Positions 16,674 through 23,297 of a stretch of 37,189 bases of DNA are shown here, one piece after another (within the stretch, counting starts at the first letter, position 1; every line of letters begins with the position of its first letter). A model generated the notes under the pieces. The model was not told the origin of the DNA, made no database searches, and worked only from the letters and a program-made list of their open reading frames with translations. The stretch is from positions 1 to 37,189 of IMG/VR virus record IMGVR_UViG_3300021964_000196; one strand, written 5' to 3'. This stretch comes from a virus. The position numbers and the translations under genes are program-made.

Positions 16674-17368
16674 TTTAAAACCCTTGAATCCTTCCAGTCA
16701 TCTTTCATTTTATGTTTATTTCCTCTATGGTAATGAATAAATGTAGCATCCCATCTCTTTTCATTATACGCCAATCTACCTAAATGATAATTAAAATTAT
16801 GATCTAGTTTGTGAGCTTTCTTTTGTTCACAAAGATATAAGTTAAAGAAAGCCTGGTCATATTTACCCAATGCGCCAATAATTGGATCATTTGCTATAAC
16901 TTTCTTATGATGTTCAGATAGATTAGATTTTATATAATTAGTTAAGGGTCCATATTGTGATCTTGGAATAACCACACAACCGCTGTTCATATGTCCATTT
17001 TGATCTTTCAAAAACTCTAACCTAGGTTTGTTTTTCCAGGCCCCTGTTGTCATAAAATAACCGGATATACTATCTTTACTAGACTCTTCAAATACATTTT
17101 TATAATTTGTTGTAACTAACATATCACTATCTGTAAAACAAACGGCATCATAATCATTAACCCAACCTTCCTCAAAGGGTAAAAATACTCCGTAGAAAGG
17201 ATCTAACTTATGTTCGTGTGATAAGAATTTATATTCAGCACCTATTTCTTTTGCGTATTGTTTAAAAGATGCTCTTGACAAATTCCAATATTCATCTCTG
17301 ACTTCAAGGTGGTCTCTGGTACGTCCAGAAGTTGGAGTCCTGTAGTATTGATACATCAAATATTTCAT
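16670..17368 (-). CDS. GT8-like glycosyltransferase (232 aa)
   Basis: The DxD metal/nucleotide-sugar motif is clear as CFTDSDMLV (D80-S-D82). Before it lies YKFLSHEHKLDPFYG and an acidic strand; after it, MNSGCVVIPRSQYG and ANDPIIGALGKYDQAFFNLYL (with the D-x-x-F step in the acceptor part), then a His-rich end (FIHYHRGNKHKM) in place of the usual HxxG metal ligand. These are the parts of retaining GT-A enzymes such as family 8. It starts on the ATGA overlap with the methyltransferase gene. Acceptor and sugar unknown. Confidence 0.75.
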   Translation of the reverse strand: MKYLMYQYYRTPTSGRTRDHLEVRDEYWNLSRASFKQYAKEIGAEYKFLSHEHKLDPFYGVFLPFEEGWVNDYDAVCFTDSDMLVTTNYKNVFEESSKDSISGYFMTTGAWKNKPRLEFLKDQNGHMNSGCVVIPRSQYGPLTNYIKSNLSEHHKKVIANDPIIGALGKYDQAFFNLYLCEQKKAHKLDHNFNYHLGRLAYNEKRWDATFIHYHRGNKHKMKDDWKDSRVLK

Positions 17369-17928
17369 ACTTTTTCAACTAACCTCACGGGTACATTAAC
17401 TGGCGGTCTTGTACCCCTCATATGGAAAGGTAGAACTGCTTGATATGTTTGCTCTAATAATAATTTAAAATGGCTCTTTGACTCATTATAAGCCTTTTGC
17501 ACATTTTGGTTTTGCATATCGTCAATTATAGCATATTTTAAATCTGATTTCAAGAATAAATCAATATCAGATCTAACTTCTGGATAATTATGGGAACCGT
17601 CAATGAATAAAATATCTGAGTTAGATATATCAGAAGGAGTTAAATTTTTACTATCTTCGATAGTTAACTCAAATCTATTTGAAAATTTATTTTCTACAAT
17701 CTTACCATTAGTTAGAGTAATATCATACATACCTACATCATATGAGGAAACTGTAACGTCATCAAATAAAGAAAGTATAATAGAGGAACTATGACCCGCA
17801 TTGAATCCAATTTCGGACAAGTGTTTAAAGTTGGTAAGTTCTTTTACGTTTTCCCAGAAAGAAATAACTTCATCGGTTGGTGGCATATGACCCGTGCCAC
17901 CTGTATCGGGTAACCAAGATAAATCCAT
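17365..17928 (-). CDS. SAM-dependent methyltransferase (class I)
   Basis: Motif I is SEIGFNAGHSS (38-48), the glycine loop of the Rossmann methyltransferases of the Methyltransf_24 type; the post-loop acidic strand (VSSYDVGMYD) and DILFIDGSHNYPEVRSDI (motif IV region, with the typical DGxHxYxxVxxD) follow. It probably methylates a sugar or similar small acceptor given that it opens the glycan cassette. It is first in the unit: a late promoter lies 28 bases ahead and AAGGAG precedes the ATG. 187 residues, no signal peptide. Confidence 0.8.
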   Translation of the reverse strand: MDLSWLPDTGGTGHMPPTDEVISFWENVKELTNFKHLSEIGFNAGHSSSIILSLFDDVTVSSYDVGMYDITLTNGKIVENKFSNRFELTIEDSKNLTPSDISNSDILFIDGSHNYPEVRSDIDLFLKSDLKYAIIDDMQNQNVQKAYNESKSHFKLLLEQTYQAVLPFHMRGTRPPVNVPVRLVEKV

Positions 17929-17955
17929 AACGATTCTCCTTTCATATCACAATAA

Positions 17956-17963
17956 TATTTATA
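17956..17963 (-). promoter_or_regulatory. T4-type late promoter for the glycan cassette
   Basis: Minus strand TATAAATA, exact, 28 bases before the methyltransferase ATG and directly after the T-run of the terminator at 17965-17992. Confidence 0.78.
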
Positions 17964-17964
17964 T

Positions 17965-17992
17965 GCAAAAAATAAGGGGCCGAAAAGCCCCC
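17965..17992 (-). terminator. Rho-independent terminator
   Basis: Minus strand stem GGGGC / GCCCC with a six-base loop (TTTTCG), then TTATTTTTT. It ends the transcript of the small genes at 18.0-18.7 kb. Confidence 0.85.
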
Positions 17993-17997
17993 ATTAG

Positions 17998-18042
17998 TCA
18001 ATTAAACCATTCATCATGTTCTTCTTGCGTGTAAGGCCACAT
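17998..18042 (-). CDS. Tiny ORF, 14 aa (MWPYTQEEHDEWFN)
   Basis: ATG with a strong ribosome binding site (GGGAG, 6 bases ahead) and a 14-residue product, MWPYTQEEHDEWFN, ended by TGA six bases before the terminator hairpin. Peptides starting MWP(Y/F)T and rich in Glu and Trp recur in marine T4-like phages as far as I recall, which argues that this is a real gene rather than chance. The 100 bases between it and the 70-residue gene (18043-18142) hold only a short hairpin (GTTCG/CGAAC) and no ORF. Function unknown. Confidence 0.5.
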   Translation of the reverse strand: MWPYTQEEHDEWFN

Positions 18043-18142
18043 GAAACTCTCCCTGATTGACTGGTAATCTTTTAGGCTTGCCGCCTGCGTCTGCTATTAC
18101 TATATCTGTACAAAGAAGTAGCACTAGCATCGTTCGGACGAA

Positions 18143-18355
18143 CTACCGGCCCTCCTTGGAATTTAACAGCTTTGTTTTCTCTAGCATTAATGCCCTTGCT
18201 TCTTCGTATCTTCCCATACGAGTAAGTTCGGCTGCTGCTCTTGAGTATCCAATCAATTCCATTGTATTAACGAATCCATTCCATGTTTTCTTAAGGGTTT
18301 TCGCAACCAATTCGCAAAATGCACAATAAGTTTGCTTGATTGTAAGTGTTGTCAT
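18143..18355 (-). CDS. Small helical protein (70 aa)
   Basis: N-terminal part has Cys-x2-Cys (YCAFCEL) and helical residues; the second half, MELIGYSRAAAELTRMGRYEEARALMLEK, (given here in pieces GYSRAAAELTRMGRY and EEARALML) has the look of small helical proteins with an R-x-AAxEL pattern common in phages and alphaproteobacteria. The start ATG shares its A with the stop of the previous gene (TAATG). Not assigned a function; may bind nucleic acid or protein through basic helices. Confidence 0.6.
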   Translation of the reverse strand: MTTLTIKQTYCAFCELVAKTLKKTWNGFVNTMELIGYSRAAAELTRMGRYEEARALMLEKTKLLNSKEGR

Positions 18356-18516
18356 TATTTCATTACTCCTGTAAAATTTGGTTTCTTACCTTGACGCAAC
18401 ATAGCATAAGCATGTTGCCAATCCTTTTTATATTCTGCTCGAGCGTATCTTTCTAGCTCAGACATTCTTTTTTGAGTTTGTATTCCATCGGCAATCATTC
18501 TAAAAATGCTTTCCAT
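18355..18516 (-). CDS. Small hypothetical protein (53 aa)
   Basis: Starts MESIFRMIADGIQ behind GGGAGG five bases ahead (ATG 18514-18516); an upstream in-frame ATG at 18549 has no site and is rejected. The product is helical and basic (ELERYARAEYKKDWQHAY) with no known motif. Its start overlaps the end of the 61-residue gene by 17 bases and its stop touches the next start, so the three are one transcript. Confidence 0.6.
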   Translation of the reverse strand: MESIFRMIADGIQTQKRMSELERYARAEYKKDWQHAYAMLRQGKKPNFTGVMK

Positions 18517-18685
18517 AGATACCTCCCTTGTTAAGAAGGTTGTTGTCAAATTGCCTAACCCAATATTCTACATCAGCAGTTGTCTTAGGATTTTTAGAAG
18601 TAATAAAAATATCTAAATCACTTTGGTATCGTGTCTGCGGTTTAGTCTGTAGTCTCTTTTGAAGACTTTTAAAGAATTTGAACAT
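18500..18685 (-). CDS. Small conserved protein (61 aa)
   Basis: A basic N-terminal helix (MFKFFKSLQKRLQ) is followed by RYQSDLDIFITSKNPKTTAD and VEYWVRQFD. The IxSKNPxTxADVExWxRxFD pattern is, from memory, shared by small proteins in phages and alphaproteobacteria; function is not known. First gene of the short late unit: late promoter 107 bases ahead, AGGAG before the ATG, and a 5' leader with a hairpin and a CA-rich stretch. Confidence 0.65.
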   Translation of the reverse strand: MFKFFKSLQKRLQTKPQTRYQSDLDIFITSKNPKTTADVEYWVRQFDNNLLNKGGIYGKHF

Positions 18686-18769
18686 TGTGTGTTCTCCTAA
18701 TGTGTGTATGTGTAACCCGCACTGAGGATAGGAGGTTTCGTCCCATCGGTATTACTAGTTATGTGGAAA

Positions 18770-18787
18770 TGTTGCAGTGCCGCAACA
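18770..18787 (-). other. Hairpin in late 5' leader
   Basis: Minus strand TGTTGC-GGCACT-GCAACA, a perfect 6-bp stem starting about 5 bases after the late promoter box, so it would cap the 5' end of the 18.7 kb transcript. No T-run follows, so it is not a terminator; a stabilising role is inference. Confidence 0.5.
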
Positions 18788-18791
18788 CATT

Positions 18792-18799
18792 TATTTATA
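18792..18799 (-). promoter_or_regulatory. T4-type late promoter
   Basis: Minus strand TATAAATA, exact, placed two bases after the T-run of the terminator at 18802-18821. Drives the small genes at 18.0-18.7 kb. Confidence 0.75.
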
Positions 18800-18801
18800 T
18801 G

Positions 18802-18821
18802 AAAAGGGGCTAAGAAGCCCC
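18802..18821 (-). terminator. Rho-independent terminator ending the spanin/nuclease unit
   Basis: Minus strand GGGGCT-TCTT-AGCCCC followed by TTTTC: a 6-bp GC stem with a tetraloop. It lies 36 bases after the stop of the nuclease-like gene. Confidence 0.85.
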
Positions 18822-18857
18822 TTGTATTCATAATATTTTTGCATGGGTGCTATGTGA

Positions 18858-19610
18858 TTACTTGATACCTTTAAACGGATTCTTTTTCCGTGTACCAGGT
18901 TTCAAGGAGTATGGCGAATCAGGCATTTTTGCAATCTTAACTTCTGCTTGCACTTCATAGAAAGCAGATCGTGTTGCCACCCTAACTTTAAAAGGACCCG
19001 TACCAGATAATTTAGGAATATCATTAGGTAACTTCAACGGGTTGGTACTACCAATCATATAAAAATCATCACCTGCTTGCATATAGTATGCAGGTTCTGC
19101 TTTATTGTTTAAATAATGATCTGTGACAACTGCACCCAAATCAACATTAGGTAGTGCTGTAATGTAACGATTAATTCCTGGTTGAGAGAAAAACTCTTTC
19201 ATCTTAGCCAGAGGAACGGCGTCTTTATCTTTCAATCCAGTTTTTGTAGTAGGAATTTTAGGATTCTTGATTCCGGAAAACTCAGCTATGTTTTTAATAA
19301 AATCTTTTGCTTCTTGCGACTTGTTCATAATGTCAACTGCTTTCTTAGCAGCTGCCATACCATAAGTTGTATCCCATTTTCTTCCGTTATAAAAAATACG
19401 GGGATTAGTCAAATTATCTGTGTGGTTCATTTTGACTTCTAACCACGACTGTTCGCCACCTTCTAAAGAAATTAGAACATCTGAATATGCAGTCGATACA
19501 CGAGGACGACCTGCAGTAACATTAGGCATTTTATTTAAATAATCAGCAATATCCTTTTCGTACTTATCAGATGCTGCTGACTCTGCTAAAAATGATTTAA
19601 AACTTTCCAT
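18858..19610 (-). CDS. PD-(D/E)xK nuclease-like protein with capsid-targeting-like N terminus (250 aa)
   Basis: Starts MESFKSFLAE/S: Phe at 4 and 7, Leu at 8, Glu at 10, then Ser, closely like the T4 internal-protein targeting peptide (MKTYQEFIAE/A in T4). After this, residues 14-80 have the layout of a PD-(D/E)xK fold: helix with E18, strand SDVLISLE with D44, and WLEVKMNH with E58-x-K60, ended by FYNGRKW. The C-terminal half is unlike anything I recognise and is rich in Pro/Lys. I predict an internal virion protein with DNA endonuclease activity; the fold is inferred from spacing only. Last gene before a terminator. Confidence 0.72.
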   Translation of the reverse strand: MESFKSFLAESAASDKYEKDIADYLNKMPNVTAGRPRVSTAYSDVLISLEGGEQSWLEVKMNHTDNLTNPRIFYNGRKWDTTYGMAAAKKAVDIMNKSQEAKDFIKNIAEFSGIKNPKIPTTKTGLKDKDAVPLAKMKEFFSQPGINRYITALPNVDLGAVVTDHYLNNKAEPAYYMQAGDDFYMIGSTNPLKLPNDIPKLSGTGPFKVRVATRSAFYEVQAEVKIAKMPDSPYSLKPGTRKKNPFKGIK

Positions 19611-19642
19611 CTATATTCCTAATAACATCGACCATGGGAACA

Positions 19643-20089
19643 TTACCAAAACTTTAGCTTTCCCAATCCGGATGGTTCCTCTTGTTGTTGACTATCTACC
19701 TGCTCTTTTGCACCTTCAATTTGTGTATTTGCATCTTCTAGCGCTTTTTCAGATTCCTCATAATAATTTTTATATGCTGTAATAATAGCATTCTGTTGTT
19801 GAATAAATGCCATAATATCGCTATAGTTAAGCGCTAATACTTCATATCCTTCATCAGACATTCCGATTAACACAGGATCCAATTTATCTTTTTCAAGTTG
19901 AGCAAACACTTCTTCAGCATTTTCTCTTGTAATAACGATAAACTGTAATTCTTTTAATCTTAACTCTGCAGGATCCGGCAAAATCAACTTCGGCTTCTCA
20001 ATAGGTTTAGCCGAAATTTCAATACGCTGAGGCGTACTTGAACATCCTACAAGGAACAAACCTACTGCTAATAATGCGACTAATCTCAT
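19643..20089 (-). CDS. Outer-membrane spanin (o-spanin) lipoprotein
   Basis: Signal sequence MRLVALLAVGLFLVGC with a lipobox (LVGC, C16) and Ser-Ser following, so it is lipidated and sorted to the outer membrane. The mature part starts with a Pro-rich stretch (PIEKPKLILPDPAEL) and has ENAEEVFAQLEKDK and IQQQNAIITAYKNYYEESEK, sequences I associate with large o-spanins of T4-like phages. Start ATG (20087-20089) overlaps the i-spanin TGA as ATGA. It joins the outer to the inner membrane through the i-spanin and disrupts the envelope at lysis. At 148 residues it is long for an o-spanin. Confidence 0.85.
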   Translation of the reverse strand: MRLVALLAVGLFLVGCSSTPQRIEISAKPIEKPKLILPDPAELRLKELQFIVITRENAEEVFAQLEKDKLDPVLIGMSDEGYEVLALNYSDIMAFIQQQNAIITAYKNYYEESEKALEDANTQIEGAKEQVDSQQQEEPSGLGKLKFW

Positions 20090-20583
20090 AGGTTCTTCCT
20101 TTTCCATGCTTCGGGTTGAATATCCGGATTAAAGTTCGGATTTGCATCTCTCCAGCACTCTGGATTAATCTCGCTAGGTTTTGTTGCCTCAAGTTCCTTT
20201 TGTGTTAACTCTGCGCCTGAATATATTTCCATGCATCTTTGAGCATTTGCGGTTCCTTGATTAAGAACTCTTTGTGCAATATTCGGTTTAGCGTTAGCAA
20301 GTGCACCAATATCATGTCTTGATAATCTATTCTCAAGCGCACGATTTCTATCTCGGATTGAACTAAACTCCTCATTCAATCTTGCATTTTCTTGTGCCAT
20401 TGCTTCAAATGAGGCTTGTTGTGCCTTTAATGCTTCTTCATTTGTCGCAACAGCGGTTTCTAATTTCGCATTGTTCTCTGTTAAGATAGCAATTCTTTTT
20501 TGGCTATCTTGATAATACCAAGCGAACCCGCCACCTGCAACCATCAAAATAATTGCCATTATACCCGCAAGTTTCATACCCAT
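20086..20583 (-). CDS. Inner-membrane spanin (i-spanin, Rz-like)
   Basis: N-terminal membrane anchor (LAGIMAIILMVAGGGFAWYY, residues 4-23), then a long coiled coil (about 30-105: NNAKLETAVATNEEALKAQQ, ENARLNEEFSSIRDRNRALE) reaching into the periplasm, and a C-terminal part with two Cys (CMEIYSG and ECWRDAN) and Asn/Pro-rich end. This is the layout of i-spanins, and the o-spanin gene overlaps its 3' end. The pair completes Gram-negative lysis after the endolysin at 9.8 kb. Function inferred from topology and neighbour. Confidence 0.85.
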   Translation of the reverse strand: MGMKLAGIMAIILMVAGGGFAWYYQDSQKRIAILTENNAKLETAVATNEEALKAQQASFEAMAQENARLNEEFSSIRDRNRALENRLSRHDIGALANAKPNIAQRVLNQGTANAQRCMEIYSGAELTQKELEATKPSEINPECWRDANPNFNPDIQPEAWKRKNL

Positions 20584-20595
20584 TGTTTAATTCTC

Positions 20596-20841
20596 CTAAT
20601 AACTCCCACCACCACTAGGTGTGTAGTTATCATAATAATCTTTGTCTAATTCACCAACTGCAACATAACCGTTATTGGTTACCTTCCTGCACTTGATGTA
20701 TGTTTGTCTTGTTGATCCACCTAGCGTTGTGTGAGTACGGACACCCGCACTGATTGTACCAGGTGTGTCTGCATAAGTATCAGCAGCAGTTGCTGCATTA
20801 TCATATTCCCAATCTGTATTTGTTATTGCTACCCAGGCCAT
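20596..20841 (-). CDS. Small virion-type protein (81 aa)
   Basis: Starts MAWVAITNTDWEYDNAATA; rich in Thr, Ala, Gly, Tyr and Asp, with TYIKCRKVTNNGYVAVGELD in the second half and a Gly-Ser end. Very similar small proteins beginning MAW(T/V)xIxNxxWxY occur next to structural genes in marine T4-like phages (memory). It has no enzyme motif and is likely a virion or tail component. It sits one base after the stop of the 278-residue structural protein. Confidence 0.65.
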   Translation of the reverse strand: MAWVAITNTDWEYDNAATAADTYADTPGTISAGVRTHTTLGGSTRQTYIKCRKVTNNGYVAVGELDKDYYDNYTPSGGGSY

Positions 20842-20842
20842 C

Positions 20843-21679
20843 TTACACCACCGGATTGTCTACTAGTAGAATATCAAACGCTGCTGTTACACGAGCATTG
20901 TTTGACCGAACTGTTGCTCTAATATCAATGTCTGTCTTTTCAGGCATTTGAATAGGAACAGAAAATTCATATGTGTATTCTCCACCCACGCCTGAAACCT
21001 CGGCAGTATGACCAATTCTAAATGCACCTACTCCACCATAACGAACAAACATATCAACTGTTGCATCAGCGGTGGCACTACATGTTGCGGTACCTTTAGT
21101 TAGGTATGCTGTTTTGCCAGCAGGCACTGTGTAGACAGCCATTAATGTTTGGCCTTTACCAATGTTAATTCTTAAAACTTCGGTTGGTGTGCCTGTTGTT
21201 GTAGATACTCTAACTTGTGTTGTATTGTCTTGAGAAGTAAATGCACGATAAACCCGAGCAAATGTTTGTGTGCCTGTTCCAGAGCTACCACTAATTGTAA
21301 TCGTATCTTGTGCATGTTCAAAGTTTTCATCAAGCCCAATAATCGTTACGGTCATTCCACTATCACCAGGATCTAATGTCCCATTTGCTGTCGTAGTAGA
21401 AATCGTTAAAGGCCCAGGTGTATCAAACGCACTCCAAGGATAAAGCGTATCGTCTTTATCCCAAACAGAACCATAACCTGGGTTTGTTGACATAAGAGGC
21501 ACCGCTCCGAACTTATGGATCGATGACCATCCTTCAACCTCGCCTGCTGCAATAGGCACATTCGATGCTACACCGAATGAGTTAATGATGTTGCCGTCTT
21601 TATCTGCAAGGTTAAACGCCTCAAATAGCGTCTTATTTCCCTGCAGGAAAGACTGTGTATCTTTATTCCAAATTGCCAT
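20843..21679 (-). CDS. Virion structural protein, beta-rich (278 aa)
   Basis: Starts MAIWNKDTQSFLQGNKTLFE; contains SSIHKFGAVPLMSTNPGYG and SVWDKDDTLYPW, which I recognise as conserved in uncharacterised structural proteins of marine phages. The rest is Thr/Gly/Ser-rich and beta-looking (ITISGSSGTGTQTFARVYRA, VYTVPAGKTAYLTKGTATC) with a C-terminal strand set (YTYEFSVPIQMPEKTDIDIR), like receptor-binding or decoration proteins. Follows the ligase-like gene with no gap, stop 21680 versus start 21679. No ligand-binding motif seen; exact role (fibre, decoration) unknown. Confidence 0.75.
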   Translation of the reverse strand: MAIWNKDTQSFLQGNKTLFEAFNLADKDGNIINSFGVASNVPIAAGEVEGWSSIHKFGAVPLMSTNPGYGSVWDKDDTLYPWSAFDTPGPLTISTTTANGTLDPGDSGMTVTIIGLDENFEHAQDTITISGSSGTGTQTFARVYRAFTSQDNTTQVRVSTTTGTPTEVLRINIGKGQTLMAVYTVPAGKTAYLTKGTATCSATADATVDMFVRYGGVGAFRIGHTAEVSGVGGEYTYEFSVPIQMPEKTDIDIRATVRSNNARVTAAFDILLVDNPVV

Positions 21680-22915
21680 TTATCGTTGCCAACCTTTAAT
21701 TACTTCAGGCGAAAAGTTTGCTTGTGAGAATTGCATACGGTCAACCAATTTAACTGCGTTCTTTCCGATACGGTCAATCGCTACAAATCCCTCTTGCTCT
21801 GTCACTTTATACCCATCTTTTGTTAGCAAGAATGTTCCAATAGTTTTCGCTTTGTCTAGTTTTCTAACTACCATATGCTTTGCTTGTAAAATCAAATTAT
21901 ATAGCTTAAACATATTTATAATCTGCGCCTTCGACACATTGGAAAAATACGACATTACTTCTTTTTGCTTTTGTCGCTTGCCGGCCTTGCCTCTTTCTGT
22001 TTTTAATTTATCGATTTCTTTCTGATAGTAATCATAAATCCAATCCATCATTTCCCCAACAAACCTAGTTGGGTTAGCGATTTCTTCTCCTTTACGGACC
22101 TTTGAGTTAATAAATGCTTTAACACGAATTAGCAATTCTTCGTTTTCAGAAATACCATTTAGAGTTTTTGCATCTACCTTATTAAATAATTTACCTGCAT
22201 CAGATAGAACTTTAGTTACAGCTTCTGTTTCTGCCTTATTAAATGTTGCTGTGCCTGATGCATCTTTATACATTGCATCTACTGCCCAGACGTTTTTCGA
22301 CTTTGAGAGATTTGATGCAATCTCCTTTCCAAAACTTGCTGACATTGAATCAAAAGTTGATCCTCTGTAAGTTGTGTGCCATACCACACCGAGCTCGGTG
22401 CTAAGGATTTGTTTAGCAAGATCGCTTTTCGCTGGTACAGTATAAACAATCGTATTAGGGTGGAAAGTAATATACGATTCACCATCAATTTCCACCGTCT
22501 TGATATCGTCTTTCGAATATAAGAAATCACCTTGTACCACTCCTTCAATTCCCAGCTCCGGAAGATGTTTTAGAGCTAGTTTCATTTTCTTGTTTAAATC
22601 TGGTGATGCAATATCATCATCAATGTCTTTATTGGTTTTGTAAATTTTTGGATTCTTATTAAAAATGCCTTTCTTCGCAACAAAGAATTTACCATCAGAC
22701 GGATCCTTTCCAGCAAACACAGCAGGTGCTCCGTCCCATTTAACAGTTACGGTGACTGATCTTGGGCTATGACCTGCGAGCATATCTCTCAATGCTCGCA
22801 AGTAATTTATAGCCTGGCGTGTACCGTCAACACCTGCATTGAGGAGAATATCCTCAAGGTGTTCCATGTGTACATTCTTTTCTTCTTGTAAATAATTACT
22901 CAGACTTAGCGGCAT
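21680..22915 (-). CDS. KxDG ligase/nucleotidyltransferase-like protein (411 aa)
   Basis: Covalent nucleotidyltransferase motifs are visible: K59-W-D-G62 (motif I, lysine AMP site), GVVQGDFLY (125-133, motif III-like), EGFV (375-378, motif IV) and K389-L-V-D (motif V-like). Conserved phage parts include DMLAGHS and FFVAKKGIFNKNPKIYKT. I would call it an RNA/DNA ligase relative; it is a known uncharacterised family in marine T4-like phages (DUF6267-type, from memory). The chosen start (ATG 22913-22915) lies inside the Cys-rich gene; the frame open to 22972 is rejected. The N terminus MPLSLSNYLQE/E looks like a capsid-targeting peptide shifted by one. Confidence 0.82.
   Translation of the reverse strand: MPLSLSNYLQEEKNVHMEHLEDILLNAGVDGTRQAINYLRALRDMLAGHSPRSVTVTVKWDGAPAVFAGKDPSDGKFFVAKKGIFNKNPKIYKTNKDIDDDIASPDLNKKMKLALKHLPELGIEGVVQGDFLYSKDDIKTVEIDGESYITFHPNTIVYTVPAKSDLAKQILSTELGVVWHTTYRGSTFDSMSASFGKEIASNLSKSKNVWAVDAMYKDASGTATFNKAETEAVTKVLSDAGKLFNKVDAKTLNGISENEELLIRVKAFINSKVRKGEEIANPTRFVGEMMDWIYDYYQKEIDKLKTERGKAGKRQKQKEVMSYFSNVSKAQIINMFKLYNLILQAKHMVVRKLDKAKTIGTFLLTKDGYKVTEQEGFVAIDRIGKNAVKLVDRMQFSQANFSPEVIKGWQR
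21913..21920 (-). promoter_or_regulatory. Internal late-promoter-like box
   Basis: Minus strand TATAAATA inside the ligase-like coding region, 234 bases before the 278-residue structural gene. May boost that gene, or be chance in AT-rich sequence. Confidence 0.3.
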
Positions 22916-23045
22916 TATTATCATTCCTATAATCTTCACAGGGTTCACATCTACATTGTGTGCATACATCATTTACGCAATCTGGACATTCATAATCGCC
23001 ATGGCAAGCATGTCCGCAAGAGTCGCATAAAGGTAGATTTTCCAT
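22896..23045 (-). CDS. Tiny Cys-rich putative zinc-binding protein (49 aa)
   Basis: Nine Cys in 49 residues: CDSC (7-10), C14, CPDC-type CxxC (20-23), then C28, C31, C33 and C36 (CTQCRCEPC), which reads like two or three metal-binding knuckles. The tail is Asn/Asp-rich. The ATG (23043-23045) shares a base with the stop of the membrane protein upstream (TAATG) and has AAGGA ahead. The ligase-like gene starts within its last codons. Function unknown; might bind DNA, RNA or a host protein. Confidence 0.7.
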   Translation of the reverse strand: MENLPLCDSCGHACHGDYECPDCVNDVCTQCRCEPCEDYRNDNNAAKSE

Positions 23046-23209
23046 TACTTTTCCTTTTTCCAGATAGTCCACAGGCCATATGCAACAGCAATACCACCTG
23101 CGATTTTAGCCAACCCGGAAGCGAATATTGCTAGTAGGCCCATCACCACTAAGCCTGCTCCGTCCCAAGTCGTTCTTTCTTTCATTCTGTTCTTTAACCA
23201 ATTCGTCAT
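23045..23209 (-). CDS. Small membrane protein (54 aa)
   Basis: A basic N terminus (MTNWLKNRMKERTTWDG) is followed by two short hydrophobic segments (LVVMGLLAIFASGLAK and GGIAVAYGLWTIW), with a Lys-rich end. This resembles small membrane proteins in marine phages starting with WLKNRxKERTTWDG (memory). A holin or superinfection-exclusion role is possible; nothing in the sequence decides. The ATG (23207-23209) has AAGGAG about 10 bases ahead. It overlaps the 63-residue gene upstream by about 100 bases in another frame. Confidence 0.7.
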   Translation of the reverse strand: MTNWLKNRMKERTTWDGAGLVVMGLLAIFASGLAKIAGGIAVAYGLWTIWKKEK

Positions 23210-23297
23210 TTTTTACATTCTCCTTTTTGTATTCGTCCGGGACTTTGCCGTAACCCACAATCCTATCCCATTGTCTTTGTGTGTAACCATCTTTCAT
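23106..23297 (-). CDS. Small hypothetical protein (63 aa), overlaps next gene
   Basis: Starts MKDGYTQRQWDRIVGYGKV at ATG 23295-23297, sharing ATGA with the stop of the upstream gene (23294-23296), with GGGAAAG ahead; this start is preferred to ATG at 23342, which lies within the upstream gene. N-terminal YTQRQWDRIVGYGKVPDEYKK looks conserved; the last 35 residues read in a different frame across the start of the membrane protein, and are low complexity, so the overlap is unusual but the start is well supported. Function unknown. Confidence 0.5.
   Translation of the reverse strand: MKDGYTQRQWDRIVGYGKVPDEYKKENVKNDELVKEQNERKNDLGRSRLSGDGPTSNIRFRVG

Noticed and set aside
18764-18799. Tiny ORF MCCGTATFPHN in the 18.7 kb leader
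   Set aside because: ATG lies within a few bases of the likely RNA start, with no ribosome site; the sequence is explained by the hairpin.
18838-18850. 11-base match TGCATGGGTGC shared with 30053-30065
   Set aside because: Many 11-base repeats are expected by chance in 37 kb, and the flanks do not match.
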